Shown: positions 10,088 to 20,323 of the stretch, piece after piece
Layout: each line of letters starts with the position of its first letter
Position numbering within the stretch: position 1 is the stretch's first letter
From: Anaerolineae bacterium
GTDB taxonomy: Bacteria > Chloroflexota > Anaerolineae > Aggregatilineales > Phototrophicaceae
Length of the DNA: 64,000 bases
Reading direction: 5' to 3'
NCBI GenBank assembly: GCA_022822545.1
Contig: JAJEBE010000021.1
Coordinates: 1 to 64,000 of the forward strand
Made by a program: the position numbers and the translations under genes
Notes under the pieces: model-generated
What the model was told of the DNA's origin: nothing
The model's database searches: none
The model's input: only the letters and a program-made list of their open reading frames with translations

Positions 10088-11035
10088 TTGCGAACCTTAA
10101 TCACCGGCGGCGCCGGCTTCATCGGCTCACACTTATGTGACCGATTTCTTCAAGAGGGACATCGCGTGGTGGCGATGGATAATCTCATTACCGGCTCGCA
10201 AGACAACATCGCGCATCTGGCTGGCAACCCCGACTTTGAATTCATTTATCACGATGTCAGCAACTTCATCCACGTCGCGGGGCCCGTTGACGCCGTTCTC
10301 CATTTCGCCTCGCCTGCCAGCCCGATAGATTATCTCAAGTATCCGATCCAAACCTTGAAGGTCGGCGCGCTGGGGACGCATAATGCGCTCGGCCTGGCGC
10401 GATCAAAGGGCGCGCGCTTTTTGCTCGCCTCTACATCCGAGGTCTATGGCGACCCGCTCGTGCATCCGCAGCGCGAAACCTACGCCGGCAATGTCGACCC
10501 GGTCGGGCCCCGCGGCGTCTATGACGAGGCGAAACGTTACGCGGAGGCGTTGGTGATGGCCTACCATCGGCAGCATGGCATGGAAACGCGCATCGTGCGT
10601 ATCTTTAACACTTACGGACCGCGAATGCGCCTGGACGACGGACGGGTTGTGCCGAATTTCATCGGCCAGGCAATACGCGGCGAACCACTGACGATCTATG
10701 GCGATGGCTCACAGACACGCAGCTTTCAGTACATTGATGACTTGATCGAAGGTGTCGTTCGCCTTCTGCGCAGCGAGTATGTCGATCCGGTAAATATCGG
10801 CACAACGCGTGAAATCAGCATGCTGGAATTCGCGCGGATTGTCAACAAGGTAGCGACCAATGACGCGGGCGCGGTCTACGCCGATGGTTCACGAATTGAG
10901 GGTGATCCGCAAACCCGAAAACCCGATACTGCGCTCGCCAGGCGAGTGCTCAACTGGCAGCCCCAAATCGAACTTGAAGACGGGCTTGACCGTACCATTC
11001 GCTACTTTCGCGCGGCGCTGAGCCAACCCGCATAA
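10088..11035 (+). CDS. UDP-glucuronate decarboxylase-like NAD-dependent sugar epimerase/dehydratase
   Basis: 315 residues of the extended SDR family: the NAD-binding [10 protein letters not shown] at residues 7-16, the UXS-typical DVSNF and [19 protein letters not shown], the catalytic YxxxK as Y-D-E-A-K, and [18 protein letters not shown]. These features fit UDP-glucuronic acid decarboxylase (UDP-xylose synthase) better than GalE or RmlB. The start is TTG at 10088, supported by AAGGTGG at 10074-10080. It supplies a nucleotide sugar to the surrounding glycan locus and sits 1 bp before the next gene. Confidence 0.87.
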   Translation: MRTLITGGAGFIGSHLCDRFLQEGHRVVAMDNLITGSQDNIAHLAGNPDFEFIYHDVSNFIHVAGPVDAVLHFASPASPIDYLKYPIQTLKVGALGTHNALGLARSKGARFLLASTSEVYGDPLVHPQRETYAGNVDPVGPRGVYDEAKRYAEALVMAYHRQHGMETRIVRIFNTYGPRMRLDDGRVVPNFIGQAIRGEPLTIYGDGSQTRSFQYIDDLIEGVVRLLRSEYVDPVNIGTTREISMLEFARIVNKVATNDAGAVYADGSRIEGDPQTRKPDTALARRVLNWQPQIELEDGLDRTIRYFRAALSQPA

Positions 11036-11036
11036 C

Positions 11037-12497
11037 ATGATTGGAATCTCCAGCCGCATACCGTTTATTGTTCTCTTGGCAGCTATGGCAATTGCTGCCG
11101 TCGCAGCGACCACGATCATATCTCCGCTGCCGATGCTTCTCATCGCGCTGGCATTCGTCTGCGCCTCGCTCGCGCCGGCGACGCCGCTGGTCATGCTGGT
11201 CGTAGTTTTGACTTTGGCGCCGTTGCGCAGCCTGATCGCGACCGAATCGAGCCTGCGCCTTCCGCTTGATATCGGGCAGCTTCTGCTCTTGCTGTATTTT
11301 GGCATTTGGCTCGCCGACCGGATTCGCTCCCGCCTACCGGTATTTGTGATTCGACCCAGCCTTCCTTTGGTCGCCACAGTTGGCTTGACCGCGGTCTTCG
11401 CCATCGGCGCTTGGCATAGCGCTTCACTATCACACTGGCTGAGAGAATGGCTCAAATGGCTGGTGATCGCACTAATCATCTGGAATCTTTCGCTGCTCGA
11501 CGCGGAAAAGTGGCGCTGGCTGATCTTTGCGATTCTGCTAAGCGCGGCGGCTAACGCCATCGTTGGCCTGTACATTTTCTTTGGCGGGAGCGGCGCCGAC
11601 CATCTCCTGATCTTGGGCCGCTTTTACCGCGCCTTCGGCACCTTCGGCCAACCAAATCCTTTCGGCGGATTTATGGGCATCGCCCTGCCGATCGGTTTGA
11701 TGACCACCGGCAGTCAACTTCCGGCGATCGCCAAGGACTGGCGCGACAAGAGGCAATTGCCTGGGATGCCGGCGCTGGCCCTCGCTTGCAGCGGCCTGGC
11801 AACTCTACTGATCGCCGCCGCATTGCTCGCCTCCTGGAGCCGAGGTGCCTGGCTGGGAATCGCAGTGGCTTGCCTGGCAATGTTGGTCGCGCTTCCCCGG
11901 CGTCTCTTCCACGGCGTCATATTGACGCTGTGCATCGCCTTGCTCTTTTTCCTCGCCTGGTCAATCGGCCTCCTGCCAAGCTCGATAGTCAGCCGCCTGA
12001 CCACCACTGCCACAGAACTGGTCACGATATCGGACGTGCGCGGCGTCAATGTTTACCCCTGGAACTACGCCGTGCTGGAGCGCCTGGCGCATTGGCAAGC
12101 AGCCGTCAATATGGCGACTGACGCGCCGCTGCTGGGCTTGGGCTTGGGAAGTTACGAAGTAGTCTACGACAACTATCGCCTGATCTTTTGGGAAGCGCCA
12201 CTGGGTCATGCCCATAACCACTATCTCAATACGCTGGCGGAAACCGGCATCGTTGGTCTCGCCGCCTATCTCGGATACTGGCTCCTCATCATCCGCTTGA
12301 CGTGGTCGCTGCGGCGCCATCCCGACACCTTTACCCGCTTTATCGCGATCGGCCTGCTGGGTTGCTGGGTCTACATCGCCGTGCACAGCCTGTTCGACAA
12401 TCTCTATGTCAACAACCTGTTTTTGCATATCGGTGTATTATTAAGTACGTTGGCTATCTTGGAGCGGCAAATGACGCGAGCGTTGGAGTTGAACTAG
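11037..12497 (+). CDS. O-antigen ligase family membrane protein
   Basis: 486 residues with about 10-12 predicted membrane helices. The Wzy/WaaL-type features are GQPNPFGGFMGIALPIGL, SWSRGAWLGIAVACLAML, an external loop with NVYPWNYAVLERLAHW, and GHAHNHYLNTLAETGIVGL with the family's conserved His. Known role: transfer or polymerisation of undecaprenyl-linked glycans on the outer face of the membrane. It is the second ligase-type protein in this locus, after the fusion at 6864-10004. The start is 1 bp after the epimerase stop. Confidence 0.88.
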   Translation: MIGISSRIPFIVLLAAMAIAAVAATTIISPLPMLLIALAFVCASLAPATPLVMLVVVLTLAPLRSLIATESSLRLPLDIGQLLLLLYFGIWLADRIRSRLPVFVIRPSLPLVATVGLTAVFAIGAWHSASLSHWLREWLKWLVIALIIWNLSLLDAEKWRWLIFAILLSAAANAIVGLYIFFGGSGADHLLILGRFYRAFGTFGQPNPFGGFMGIALPIGLMTTGSQLPAIAKDWRDKRQLPGMPALALACSGLATLLIAAALLASWSRGAWLGIAVACLAMLVALPRRLFHGVILTLCIALLFFLAWSIGLLPSSIVSRLTTTATELVTISDVRGVNVYPWNYAVLERLAHWQAAVNMATDAPLLGLGLGSYEVVYDNYRLIFWEAPLGHAHNHYLNTLAETGIVGLAAYLGYWLLIIRLTWSLRRHPDTFTRFIAIGLLGCWVYIAVHSLFDNLYVNNLFLHIGVLLSTLAILERQMTRALELN

Positions 12498-12499
12498 GC

Positions 12500-13105
12500 A
12501 TGTTTCAGGCCTTTAGCTCACGGGCTGGCGAAACAGGTAGACGTCACCACAAAGTGACGACGCCTTTCGACAGCATCATCCGGGCCCTGTCCCTGCGAAT
12601 CGGCGGCCGCCGAGCGCGGGAAGTCGAGCGCTTCATCAAATTTGCCTTTGTGGGCATCCTGGGCTTCGTCATCGACGCGGGCGCCGTCCTCGTCTTGCAG
12701 AATACAATATTGCCACCGGTCAACGAACTGTCTGAGCCGATGGCAAACAACGTGGCGTTAACGCAGACCATCGCCTTTGTGCTTGCGGTATGTAGCAATT
12801 TTGTCTGGAATCGCCTGTGGACTTACCCGGATTCGCGTTCGCAATCTGCTCGGCGACAGCTCACTCAATTCGCAATCGTCAGCGTTATCGGCTGGGTCAT
12901 CCGCACGGTTTGGATTGGCATCAGCTATGAGCCGCTGGGCGAGCTCTCAACAGTATTCGTCTCGAGCTTGAATGTCGACTACGCCCCGGCATTACTGGAT
13001 CAGCACAAGCTTGGCACGATGATCGCGCTTTTCTTCGGTGTCATCGTGGTGATGTTTTGGAATTTCCTCGCCAACCGCTACTGGACCTATAACGACGTCG
13101 AGTAA
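12500..13105 (+). CDS. GtrA-family membrane protein
   Basis: 201 residues from the ATG at 12500, 2 bp after the upstream stop; a longer frame exists upstream but lies inside the ligase gene. It opens with a charged N-terminus, then RFIKFAFVGILGFVIDAGAVLVLQ, which is the GtrA helix 1 signature. Further helices follow, with VCSNFVWNRLWTYPDSRS and the family-typical ending FWNFLANRYWTYND. GtrA proteins are thought to assist flipping of polyprenyl-phosphate sugars or to support glycan decoration. This fits the neighbouring ligases and GT4 enzyme. Confidence 0.87.
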   Translation: MFQAFSSRAGETGRRHHKVTTPFDSIIRALSLRIGGRRAREVERFIKFAFVGILGFVIDAGAVLVLQNTILPPVNELSEPMANNVALTQTIAFVLAVCSNFVWNRLWTYPDSRSQSARRQLTQFAIVSVIGWVIRTVWIGISYEPLGELSTVFVSSLNVDYAPALLDQHKLGTMIALFFGVIVVMFWNFLANRYWTYNDVE

Positions 13106-13106
13106 C

Positions 13107-14246
13107 GTGCCTGCGATCGCCATCGACTACACGCCGGCTTGGGAACAGACCGCCGGGATCGGCAGATACGCGCGCGAATTGACGGCAGCGCTGGCCTTAC
13201 AGGATCAAGCAAAGACCTTTCGACTGTTTGTCGCGGGAACGTCCCTCGCCAATCTGCCGCCAGCTCCGGCAGCCAACTTCACTTGGCAGCCAACTTTCCT
13301 GGCACCGCGCTGGCTGGCAAGATTATGGCATCGCGCCCGCTTTCCGCTGCCTGTTGAGGTTTTCACCGGCCGCATCGACCTCTTCCATGCTACCGATTTC
13401 GTTCTGCCGCCCACCCTGCCCACGACACGAAAACTGCTAACCGTGCATGATCTCTCTTTTGCTCGTGTGCCGGAGACCGCCAGCCCGCCGCTAAAAGCCT
13501 ATTTGGACGCGGTTGTGCCGCGCTCGGTTTCTCACGCGGATCACATCCTGGCGGATTCCGAGGCGACCAAGCGCGACTTGGTAGACCTCTACCGAACCCC
13601 TGCGAAAAAAGTTACGGTGCTCTATAGCGGCGTAGACAAACGCTACCGCCAAATCAATGACACGGCGGTACTTGAGTCAATGCGAGCGAAGTACGGCCTG
13701 AGCGGTGTCAAATACGTTCTGTCCGTGGGTACGGTCCAGCCGCGCAAGAATTATGCCCGCGTCATTGAAGCGCTCGCCCTGCTCCGCGCAAGCGGACAGG
13801 ACCTGCACTACGCCATCGCTGGCGGAAAGGGCTGGCTCGATGACGAAATCCACCAAGCGATAGAGCGAACTGGTATGAATTCTTTTGTACACCTGTTGGG
13901 CTTCGTCGCGGATGAAGATCTGCCCGCGCTTTATAATGGAGCGCGCCTGCTCGTCCTGCCCTCGCTCTATGAGGGCTTCGGCTTCCCTGTGCTTGAAGCG
14001 ATGGCTTGTGGAACGCCTGTCATCACCAGCGAGATCTCATCCTTGCCAGAAGTCGCTGGTGAAGCAGCCTTGCTCGTCGATCCTTACGACGTAGACGCAA
14101 TTGCCAAAGCAATGGTCGCGCTTGACAACGACAAAGCCCTGCGCGCGCGCCTCGCTGAAGCCGGCTTCGAGCAAGCGGCGAGATTCTCTTGGGAGCGTTC
14201 CGCCGCCCAATTGAACGCCATTTACGACATCATGCTGAAAGCTTAA
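13107..14246 (+). CDS. Glycosyltransferase family 4
   Basis: 379 residues with a GTG start directly after the GtrA stop. The N-terminal acceptor domain has GIGRYARELTAAL. The C-terminal donor domain has SVGTVQPRKNYARVIEAL and the GT4 EX7E motif in YEGFGFPVLEAMACGTPVI, followed by EVAGEAALLVDPYD. Known role: a retaining GT-B enzyme that transfers a sugar, often mannose, from a nucleotide donor to a growing glycan in the cytosol. The donor is not determinable from sequence. It lies at the end of the polysaccharide operon. Confidence 0.92.
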   Translation: MPAIAIDYTPAWEQTAGIGRYARELTAALALQDQAKTFRLFVAGTSLANLPPAPAANFTWQPTFLAPRWLARLWHRARFPLPVEVFTGRIDLFHATDFVLPPTLPTTRKLLTVHDLSFARVPETASPPLKAYLDAVVPRSVSHADHILADSEATKRDLVDLYRTPAKKVTVLYSGVDKRYRQINDTAVLESMRAKYGLSGVKYVLSVGTVQPRKNYARVIEALALLRASGQDLHYAIAGGKGWLDDEIHQAIERTGMNSFVHLLGFVADEDLPALYNGARLLVLPSLYEGFGFPVLEAMACGTPVITSEISSLPEVAGEAALLVDPYDVDAIAKAMVALDNDKALRARLAEAGFEQAARFSWERSAAQLNAIYDIMLKA

Positions 14247-14264
14247 ACAGACATTCGTGCTAGA

Positions 14265-14933
14265 ATGCCGCTCAACGAGCCAATATCAGACCAAAACAGG
14301 ACCCTTAGCGATTTGACCAGTACCACCTCGCGAGCAGCGACTACTCTTCTGTTGATCTTGCTTATTGGCGCAGTCGCCGGCTATCTGCTGCCTTGGGCAA
14401 TCGCGCCATCTGGCCCGATGACGCTGAACGCCTTCGACCTGGCCGAATGGCTCAGTCTGCATCCGCCGCAACACCATACCTCTCCACCGCTCCTGGCGAC
14501 GCTCTTGCTGCGTTTGCAATTGCTAATCGTCTGCCTGATGTTCAGCGCAGTCTCTGCGAACACGTCGTGGAAATTTGTTTCAGCGATTGTCATCATCTTG
14601 CTTGCCCTTGGGCAGTTGCCGCCGCCCGAATTTGTGTTCGACCCCGGCAATCTAAACTACCGTCAGCAATTCGCCTTGGCGCTGGCGAGCCTGCTAGCAA
14701 GCCTGCTACTGCTGCGCGTCAGGCGCGCTCGATTGCTATCCGCAATATTGGTCATCTTGCCCTGCGCCGGCGTCTTATCAGCGATAGCAGGCCTTTCGCA
14801 AGCCTATGACGTTTATGCCTCGCTGCAGGCAGGCACGGCAATTGGCTTGGGGCTCTGGATCCTCGTCGCGAACTACATCGGCATTTTCTTGGCGGCTGTC
14901 TTGACGCACTTTAAGCGGCCGCCGCAATCATAA
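14265..14933 (+). CDS. Hypothetical polytopic membrane protein
   Basis: 222 residues with about five hydrophobic segments (TLLLILLIGAVAGYLLPWAI, LQLLIVCLMFSAV, FVSAIVIILLALG, LALASLLASLLLL, and two near the C-terminus). No family motif was recognised. The ATG at 14265 has no clear ribosome binding site. An in-frame TTG at 14313, just before the first helix, is an alternative start. Its place after the GT4 gene suggests a part in glycan assembly or export, but this is only context. The last 6 bp overlap the convergent DinB gene. Confidence 0.65.
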   Translation: MPLNEPISDQNRTLSDLTSTTSRAATTLLLILLIGAVAGYLLPWAIAPSGPMTLNAFDLAEWLSLHPPQHHTSPPLLATLLLRLQLLIVCLMFSAVSANTSWKFVSAIVIILLALGQLPPPEFVFDPGNLNYRQQFALALASLLASLLLLRVRRARLLSAILVILPCAGVLSAIAGLSQAYDVYASLQAGTAIGLGLWILVANYIGIFLAAVLTHFKRPPQS

Positions 14934-15410
14934 ACTCACATACTTGGCGCGCTTGCCCAATGCCTCCGCGACCATCGTCAACTGCCCGACATGATAGGTC
15001 TCATGAAAATGAAAATACAACAGGCTTTCGAATACGGTGTTCGCGGTATAACCGGATGGCGCGCTGAGACTTTCGGCGCTCATTTTACTAAGCCCCGCCA
15101 GCAAACGTCTCTGCGATATGTCAAAATACTCGAGCAAAGTTCTGAAGTCGAAGACGCCGGGGCCATCCGCGCCAATTGGCGGGCTGCCATCGCGATAGCG
15201 AGCGCGATCTTCGTCCGACCATACCGGACTGGCGCCGACATATCGCAGCGGAAAGGAGCGCGCCGATACGATATGGCCCAGCAGCCAGTTCGCGCTATGG
15301 CCTTCTGAGACCGGTTGCCGCAAGCTCTCCTCATGGCTGATCTCCGCCGCTTGCTGCCTAATGATGTCCGCCGTATATTCAAAACTCTTTATCAACGCGT
15401 TACTGTTCAC
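14928..15410 (-). CDS. DinB/YfiT-like metal-dependent four-helix-bundle protein
   Basis: 160 residues from GTG at 15410, chosen because GGAAAGGG lies about 7 bp upstream; a TTG at 15428 would add six residues. Conserved His residues sit in NWLLGHIVSA and in HFHETYHVGQL, the usual three-His metal site of the DinB superfamily. Members include thiol transferases such as BshB2-like or YfiT proteins, but the substrate cannot be given here. It overlaps the preceding convergent gene by 6 bp. Confidence 0.82.
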   Translation of the reverse strand: MNSNALIKSFEYTADIIRQQAAEISHEESLRQPVSEGHSANWLLGHIVSARSFPLRYVGASPVWSDEDRARYRDGSPPIGADGPGVFDFRTLLEYFDISQRRLLAGLSKMSAESLSAPSGYTANTVFESLLYFHFHETYHVGQLTMVAEALGKRAKYVSL

Positions 15411-15507
15411 TGGACGCCCTTTCCGCAAATTGCTTGCAGAACCGCTCTCAACTCATCCCCAACGTGACGCCTTGTGGAATCCAAACTGGTTCATATCAAC
15501 TGAGTAG

Positions 15508-15540
15508 AAAAAAGAAATAAGGCGGCAGCCGCCACCTTAT
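15508..15540 (-). terminator. Rho-independent terminator of acpP
   Basis: Read on the minus strand, an ATAAGGTGGCGG / CCGCCTTAT stem with a short CTG loop and a small bulge is followed by the T-rich tract TTTCTTTTTT. It lies about 30 bp after the acpP stop. Confidence 0.75.
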
Positions 15541-15570
15541 CACAATTGATAACGGATATTGCCCGACTTA

Positions 15571-15807
15571 TCATTCCATATTGGACTGGATGTACTCCAC
15601 CGCTTGCCCAACGGTCTCAATTCGCTGCGCGTCCTCATCGCTGATTTCGCCGCCGAATTCCTCTTCAAATGCCATAATCAGTTCAACCAGGTCAAGTGAG
15701 TCGGCTTCCAGATCCTCGCGGAAGCTTGCGCCAGCGACAACGCGCTCTTCTTCTACTCCAAGCAACTCAACCACGATTCCCTTCACGCGTTCTTCAATTG
15801 ATGCCAT
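15571..15807 (-). CDS. acpP: Acyl carrier protein
   Basis: 78 residues, acidic, with the phosphopantetheine attachment site [17 protein letters not shown] (Ser37) and [19 protein letters not shown], both diagnostic for the FASII acyl carrier protein. It carries growing acyl chains in fatty acid synthesis. The ATG is preceded by GGAGGAT at good spacing. On the minus strand a TATAAT element lies at 15858-15863 without a convincing -35. The gene is monocistronic, followed by its own terminator, and separate from fabF at the left edge. Confidence 0.96.
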   Translation of the reverse strand: MASIEERVKGIVVELLGVEEERVVAGASFREDLEADSLDLVELIMAFEEEFGGEISDEDAQRIETVGQAVEYIQSNME

Positions 15808-16047
15808 GACTGCCCATCCTCCAAATTGGAATCCTGCTACTCACTACATGCCTGCCAATTATACCGACATTCGGTCGCTCTGCTAGTCTAATTGCGGCCA
15901 CTGGCATGATTGACACTCGCTGGCTTCACCCTGTTTATCGAACCGCCCTTTTGCGCTAGCCGAGATGTTGTGATATTTTGTGTGATCGAGTAAGCCATTA
16001 TCGCCGCTCCCCGGCAAAGGTGACTCTGAAAAAAGGAACACCGATCG

Positions 16048-17091
16048 ATGACAAAAGTGACGGAAACGCCAAGTACCGAAAGTCGCAAAGTCGATCATAT
16101 CCGCATCAACCTGGAGCAGGATGTTCAGTTTCCCCGCTTGACGACTGGGCTGGAGCGTTATCGGTTCCTGCATCAAGCGCTGCCTGAACTCAACTTGAGC
16201 GAAATCGACGCCAGCGCCGAGATCTTCGGCAAGCGCTTGCTGTCACCAGTCTTGATATCGTCAATGACCGGCGGCACGACGCTCGCGCGCGAGATCAATC
16301 GCAACCTCGCCCGAGCGGCGCAAAGACACAATGTCGCTATGGGCTTGGGCTCGCAGCGTGCCGCTATTGAAGACGAGACACTCGCCGATAGCTACGCCAT
16401 TCGCGATGTCGCGCCGGATATTCTCCTCTTCGCCAATCTGGGCGCCGTGCAACTGAACTACGGCTATGGACTGGACCAATGTCGACGCGCAGTAGACATG
16501 GTCGGCGCCGATGCGCTCATCTTGCATTTCAATGTCTTGCAGGAAGCCGTGCAAGCCGAGGGCGATATCGACTTTTCCGGCTTGCTGGACAAGGTCGCGG
16601 AAGTCTGCGCAAAATTGTCTGTGCCCGTCATTGCAAAGGAAGTCGGTTGGGGCTTTTCCGAGTCAACGGTTCATCAGCTCACCCAAGCCGGCGTCGCCGC
16701 CGTTGATGTCGCGGGCGCCGGCGGCACCTCCTGGAGCGAAGTGGAATTTCATCGTGCCCCGACCGCATTTCACGCGCGGGTCGCCCGCAGCTTCGCCGAT
16801 TGGGGCATCCCCACCGCCGATGCGATTCAGTATGCGCGTGCCGCCGCGCCAGATTTGCCCGTATTCGCTAGCGGCGGTCTGCGCGATGGCATCGACATCG
16901 CCAAGTGCATCGCCTTGGGCGCGGACCTGGCCGGCTTGGCCAGTCCCTTCTTGCGCGCCGCCAGCCAATCGTCTGAAGCGGTGGAGACGCTGATTCTTGA
17001 ACTCAATGCCCAGTTGCGTATCGCCATGCTCTGCACTGCCTCGCCCGATCTGATGTCCCTGCGCAGCGCCGCGCTGCATCTCATGCCATGA
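16048..17091 (+). CDS. fni: Isopentenyl-diphosphate delta-isomerase, type 2 (FMN-dependent)
   Basis: 347 residues. Markers of type 2 IDI are [14 protein letters not shown] at the N-terminus, [50 protein letters not shown] and GAGGTSW, ending with [19 protein letters not shown] for FMN phosphate binding. Known role: interconversion of IPP and DMAPP using reduced FMN and NADPH. The gene stands alone on the plus strand and overlaps hemW tail to tail by 11 bp. Confidence 0.96.
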   Translation: MTKVTETPSTESRKVDHIRINLEQDVQFPRLTTGLERYRFLHQALPELNLSEIDASAEIFGKRLLSPVLISSMTGGTTLAREINRNLARAAQRHNVAMGLGSQRAAIEDETLADSYAIRDVAPDILLFANLGAVQLNYGYGLDQCRRAVDMVGADALILHFNVLQEAVQAEGDIDFSGLLDKVAEVCAKLSVPVIAKEVGWGFSESTVHQLTQAGVAAVDVAGAGGTSWSEVEFHRAPTAFHARVARSFADWGIPTADAIQYARAAAPDLPVFASGGLRDGIDIAKCIALGADLAGLASPFLRAASQSSEAVETLILELNAQLRIAMLCTASPDLMSLRSAALHLMP

Positions 17092-18271
17092 TCCCATCGA
17101 CAAACTCGCGGATGATGCCGTTGCTTAGCAAGCGGCCCGCGCTGCCAAGCCGGACCCTGTCTTCGCCTACGTGAATTAGACCAAGCGCGCCAAGCCGTTC
17201 GACCGCTTCCGGAAACATCGCGACAAAATCTTGCCCAAAGCGCGCGGAGAAGCGTGACCGGTTGATGCCTTCGCGCGTCAACCTTAAGCCCATCATGATC
17301 GTTTCATAAAGATCATCTGCCCGGCTCACAACTCGGTGCTTGGCTACGGCCGGCGTCAACGGAAACTCTAATGCTCCAGCGGCGCTATCGGCTAAAGCGG
17401 CAATATATCGCTGCGGCGCTGTAATTGTCGAATAACGCAGGCCGCCGGCGAAACCATGCGCCCCTGCGCCCAGGCCGATATAAGGCAGATTGCGCCAATA
17501 TTGCAGATTATGACGACATTGTTTGGCATCCCGGCGCCAGTTGCTTATCTCGTATTGGACGTAGCCATGACGCTCGAAGACTTCGGCGGCATACTCGTAC
17601 ATATCGGCGAAGACATCATCATCGGGCCTTGGCAACTCGCCCCTGTCCACACGCTGTCGGAGATCGGTGCCGCCTTTCAACTCCAAGCCGTACATCGACA
17701 CATGATCCGGCGCGAACGCCATCAGCGCGTCCACCGTCGGCCGCCAATCAGCAAGCGCCTCGCCCGGGGCGCCGAAGATGACATCCAGATTGAGATTCTC
17801 GAACTGCGCCTTGCGAGCGGCGGCGACCGCATCCGAGACCTTCTGCAAATCATGCCGCCGGTCATATAGGTGCAAGATATCGGCGTTGGCGGACTGCATG
17901 CCGATGCTCAGACGGTTGCAGCCAAGCGCGCGCAGATCCCGCAGGTACTCAAAAGACAAGTCATCCGGATTGGCTTCCAGCGAAATCTCCATATCATCGC
18001 TGAGCTTGAATTCTCGGCTGATGGTCAGCAGCAATCGCTCAAATTGATGCGCCGTCAGCAGCGATGGCGTACCGCCGCCAAAGTACAGCGTATGCGTTTC
18101 CTGATGCGGATTGTTCGCCGCGATTATTTCCAACTCGTGGCGAAGGGCGTTGACGTATGCCGGTATAAGATCGTCGAGATCGGTGTAGGTATTGAAGGCG
18201 CAATATCCGCAGCGCACATGACAGAATGGAATATGCAGATATATAGAAAGCGGCGCTTCGTCAAATTGCAT
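17081..18271 (-). CDS. hemW: Radical SAM heme chaperone HemW
   Basis: 396 residues. The radical SAM cluster motif is [15 protein letters not shown] (CxxxCxxC), with the GGGTPS glycine-rich SAM motif and the family feature GFAGGLRYS in the middle region. A C-terminal HemW/HemN domain ([19 protein letters not shown]) follows. Earlier annotation as oxygen-independent coproporphyrinogen oxidase is common, but HemN proper has an additional Cys in CxxxCxxCxC. The CAF context here fits HemW, which binds and delivers heme. Confidence 0.9.
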   Translation of the reverse strand: MQFDEAPLSIYLHIPFCHVRCGYCAFNTYTDLDDLIPAYVNALRHELEIIAANNPHQETHTLYFGGGTPSLLTAHQFERLLLTISREFKLSDDMEISLEANPDDLSFEYLRDLRALGCNRLSIGMQSANADILHLYDRRHDLQKVSDAVAAARKAQFENLNLDVIFGAPGEALADWRPTVDALMAFAPDHVSMYGLELKGGTDLRQRVDRGELPRPDDDVFADMYEYAAEVFERHGYVQYEISNWRRDAKQCRHNLQYWRNLPYIGLGAGAHGFAGGLRYSTITAPQRYIAALADSAAGALEFPLTPAVAKHRVVSRADDLYETIMMGLRLTREGINRSRFSARFGQDFVAMFPEAVERLGALGLIHVGEDRVRLGSAGRLLSNGIIREFVDGIMA

Positions 18272-18415
18272 GGAGTGGGCTTGCTCCGGCGAATGATTGC
18301 GCCATTGTCAGTGGTAAAATATAATTGTGCAAGTCATTATTGAAACTGCCTGTTGCCGGCTTGTCTGCGCCATCTTGGGGCCGAGGCGTCAATTGGTCAT
18401 GTTCAGGCCAAAGAT

Positions 18416-19546
18416 ATGAGCTTTCTTCGCAAATTACTCGGTAAATCAAGCCAGGAAACCAGGCCTGACGCCGTTTCCAGGCGAACCTCCCATGTTACGC
18501 CGAGTAGGTCGCAGCCCCCGGTTGAGCCGATGCCAGAAGCGCCGCCAGCGGATTCTGAACTGCCGCCGACGCCTAAATCTGCCGCGGTCGAAGCGCCGGA
18601 ACCCGTAGTTGAAGCGCTGATAGAAAACGAATCGCCGGAAAAGGGCGGGCCGGAGCCGGGCGCTCCGGTTGAAGTTGAACCGCCGGCAGCCTCCGCGCCA
18701 GCGAGCCACCGACCATCGCGGCGAACGATGCCTCCCGCCCCCAAGCCAATTCTGACACGTCAGCGCCAAGCTCTCACCTATGGCATAGCCAGTGATGTCG
18801 GCTTGCTGCGCGCCAATAACGAAGACGCCTGCTTTGGTATGCAATGGCATTCGATCACCGTCGACAATCGACCGGATTTCGGCTTCTTTGTCGTCGCCGA
18901 CGGTATGGGCGGCCATCTCGATGGCGAACGCGCGGCCGGCATCGCCGTGCAGACGCTCGCCGCTGAAATGCTCGACCAGATCTATGTTCCCCTCTTGCGC
19001 AATTTCAGCGCCGGCGACAGCCCTACTGTTCTGGAAGCCTTGGTCAGCGCCTGCGAAAAAGCCAATATGGCGGTACTCAGAGGCGTGCCGGGCGGCGGCA
19101 CCACCCTCTCCGCCATCGCCATCATCGGCAACCTCGCCTATCTCGTACATGTCGGTGACAGCCGAGCCTATCTCATTCACGACGACAAGATTGAGCAACT
19201 CACCACCGATCATACCCTGGTTCAGCGCCTCCTGGAGATGAACGAACTGACGCCGGAAGAAGCGGAAAACTACCCTCAGAAGAACGTGCTCTACCGGGCG
19301 ATCGGTCAGAACGAGAATCTGAAAATGGAGCGCCTGGTCAGGACATTGCCGCCGTCCTCACAAGTCTTGGTCTGCACCGATGGCCTCTGGGACATGATAG
19401 AAGACGACATTCTCAAAGTAGTGACGCAAGATGCCGCATCGCCACAGGAGGCTTGCGACCGGCTGGTTAGCCTGGCAAATGATCGTGGCGGCGCCGACAA
19501 TATCTCCGTGATTGTCCTCAAGGTGCCGGGCGGTGGCGCCGACTAG
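18416..19546 (+). CDS. PP2C-family serine/threonine phosphatase with disordered N-terminus
   Basis: 376 residues from the ATG at 18416; an upstream TTG would extend the frame but has no support. Residues about 1-115 are Pro/Glu/Ala-rich and probably disordered. The catalytic domain has NNEDACFG, VADGMGGHLDGERAA, HVGDSRAYLI, CTDGLWDMIEDD and GGADNISVIVL, which supply the metal-binding Asp residues of bacterial PP2C (PppA/PrpC-like). Known role: dephosphorylation of Ser/Thr phosphoproteins. No kinase gene is adjacent. A response-regulator gene starts 51 bp downstream. Confidence 0.9.
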   Translation: MSFLRKLLGKSSQETRPDAVSRRTSHVTPSRSQPPVEPMPEAPPADSELPPTPKSAAVEAPEPVVEALIENESPEKGGPEPGAPVEVEPPAASAPASHRPSRRTMPPAPKPILTRQRQALTYGIASDVGLLRANNEDACFGMQWHSITVDNRPDFGFFVVADGMGGHLDGERAAGIAVQTLAAEMLDQIYVPLLRNFSAGDSPTVLEALVSACEKANMAVLRGVPGGGTTLSAIAIIGNLAYLVHVGDSRAYLIHDDKIEQLTTDHTLVQRLLEMNELTPEEAENYPQKNVLYRAIGQNENLKMERLVRTLPPSSQVLVCTDGLWDMIEDDILKVVTQDAASPQEACDRLVSLANDRGGADNISVIVLKVPGGGAD

Positions 19547-19597
19547 CGCCTTGATCAGCGCCAGACCAAGTTCTGACCTCACTACCGGGAGCGCGTA

Positions 19598-20323
19598 ATG
19601 ATACCGAACCCCAAAGCCAAGCCCAAAAGCAGCGGCAAAGTCATCCTCGTGGTTGATGACGAGCCGCGGATGATTGGCTTCATTCGCATGAACCTCGAGC
19701 TCGAAGACTATCGCGTCCTCGCCGCGCACGACGGGCTGGAGGCGCTGGATCTCGTCCGTACGCAATTGCCCGACCTTATTCTGCTTGATGTGATGATGCC
19801 GGACCTCGACGGCTTCGAAACGCTTAGGATGCTGCGCGAATTCTCCGATATCCCCGTCATCATGCTGACAGCCAAAGGGGAAGAAAACGACAAGGTGCAT
19901 GGCTTGGAATTGGGCGCGGACGATTACATTACCAAGCCTTTTGGCCCGCGGGAGCTATCCAGCCGAATCAAAGCTATCTTTCGCCGGCTGGAGAAACCTG
20001 CCACCGAAGACGCCATCCTCCGCATCGACGACCGCCTGAGCGTGGACTTTAACAAGCGAGAAGTTATTGTGGCGGGCGAGTCGGTCAAACTTAGACCGAC
20101 TGAGTATCGCCTGCTCTACCACTTAATTCACAACGCCGGCTGGACCGTGCCGCACGATCAACTGCTGCAAAAGGTCTGGGGCTACGAATACCGCGATGAG
20201 GCGCACTATGTCCGGCTCTACGTGAACTATCTGCGCGAAAAAATTGAAGAGGACCCGGCCAATCCCCACTACATTATCACCGAGCGCGGCGTCGGCTACC
20301 GCTTCATCGACTTCAGACAGTGA
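19598..20323 (+). CDS. OmpR/PhoB-family response regulator
   Basis: 241 residues. The receiver domain has the acidic pair in VVDDEP, phosphoacceptor Asp64 in LLDVMMPD, and Lys113 in DDYITKPFG. The C-terminal winged-helix DNA-binding domain runs from about residue 145, with [33 protein letters not shown] and [10 protein letters not shown]. No histidine kinase gene lies nearby, so it is an orphan regulator in this window. It follows the PP2C gene closely, which may mean shared transcription. Confidence 0.93.
   Translation: MIPNPKAKPKSSGKVILVVDDEPRMIGFIRMNLELEDYRVLAAHDGLEALDLVRTQLPDLILLDVMMPDLDGFETLRMLREFSDIPVIMLTAKGEENDKVHGLELGADDYITKPFGPRELSSRIKAIFRRLEKPATEDAILRIDDRLSVDFNKREVIVAGESVKLRPTEYRLLYHLIHNAGWTVPHDQLLQKVWGYEYRDEAHYVRLYVNYLREKIEEDPANPHYIITERGVGYRFIDFRQ

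Noticed and set aside
12302..12499. 66-codon upstream extension of the GtrA gene
   Set aside because: It lies inside the O-antigen ligase gene and lacks protein-like sequence; the ATG at 12500 gives a normal GtrA length.
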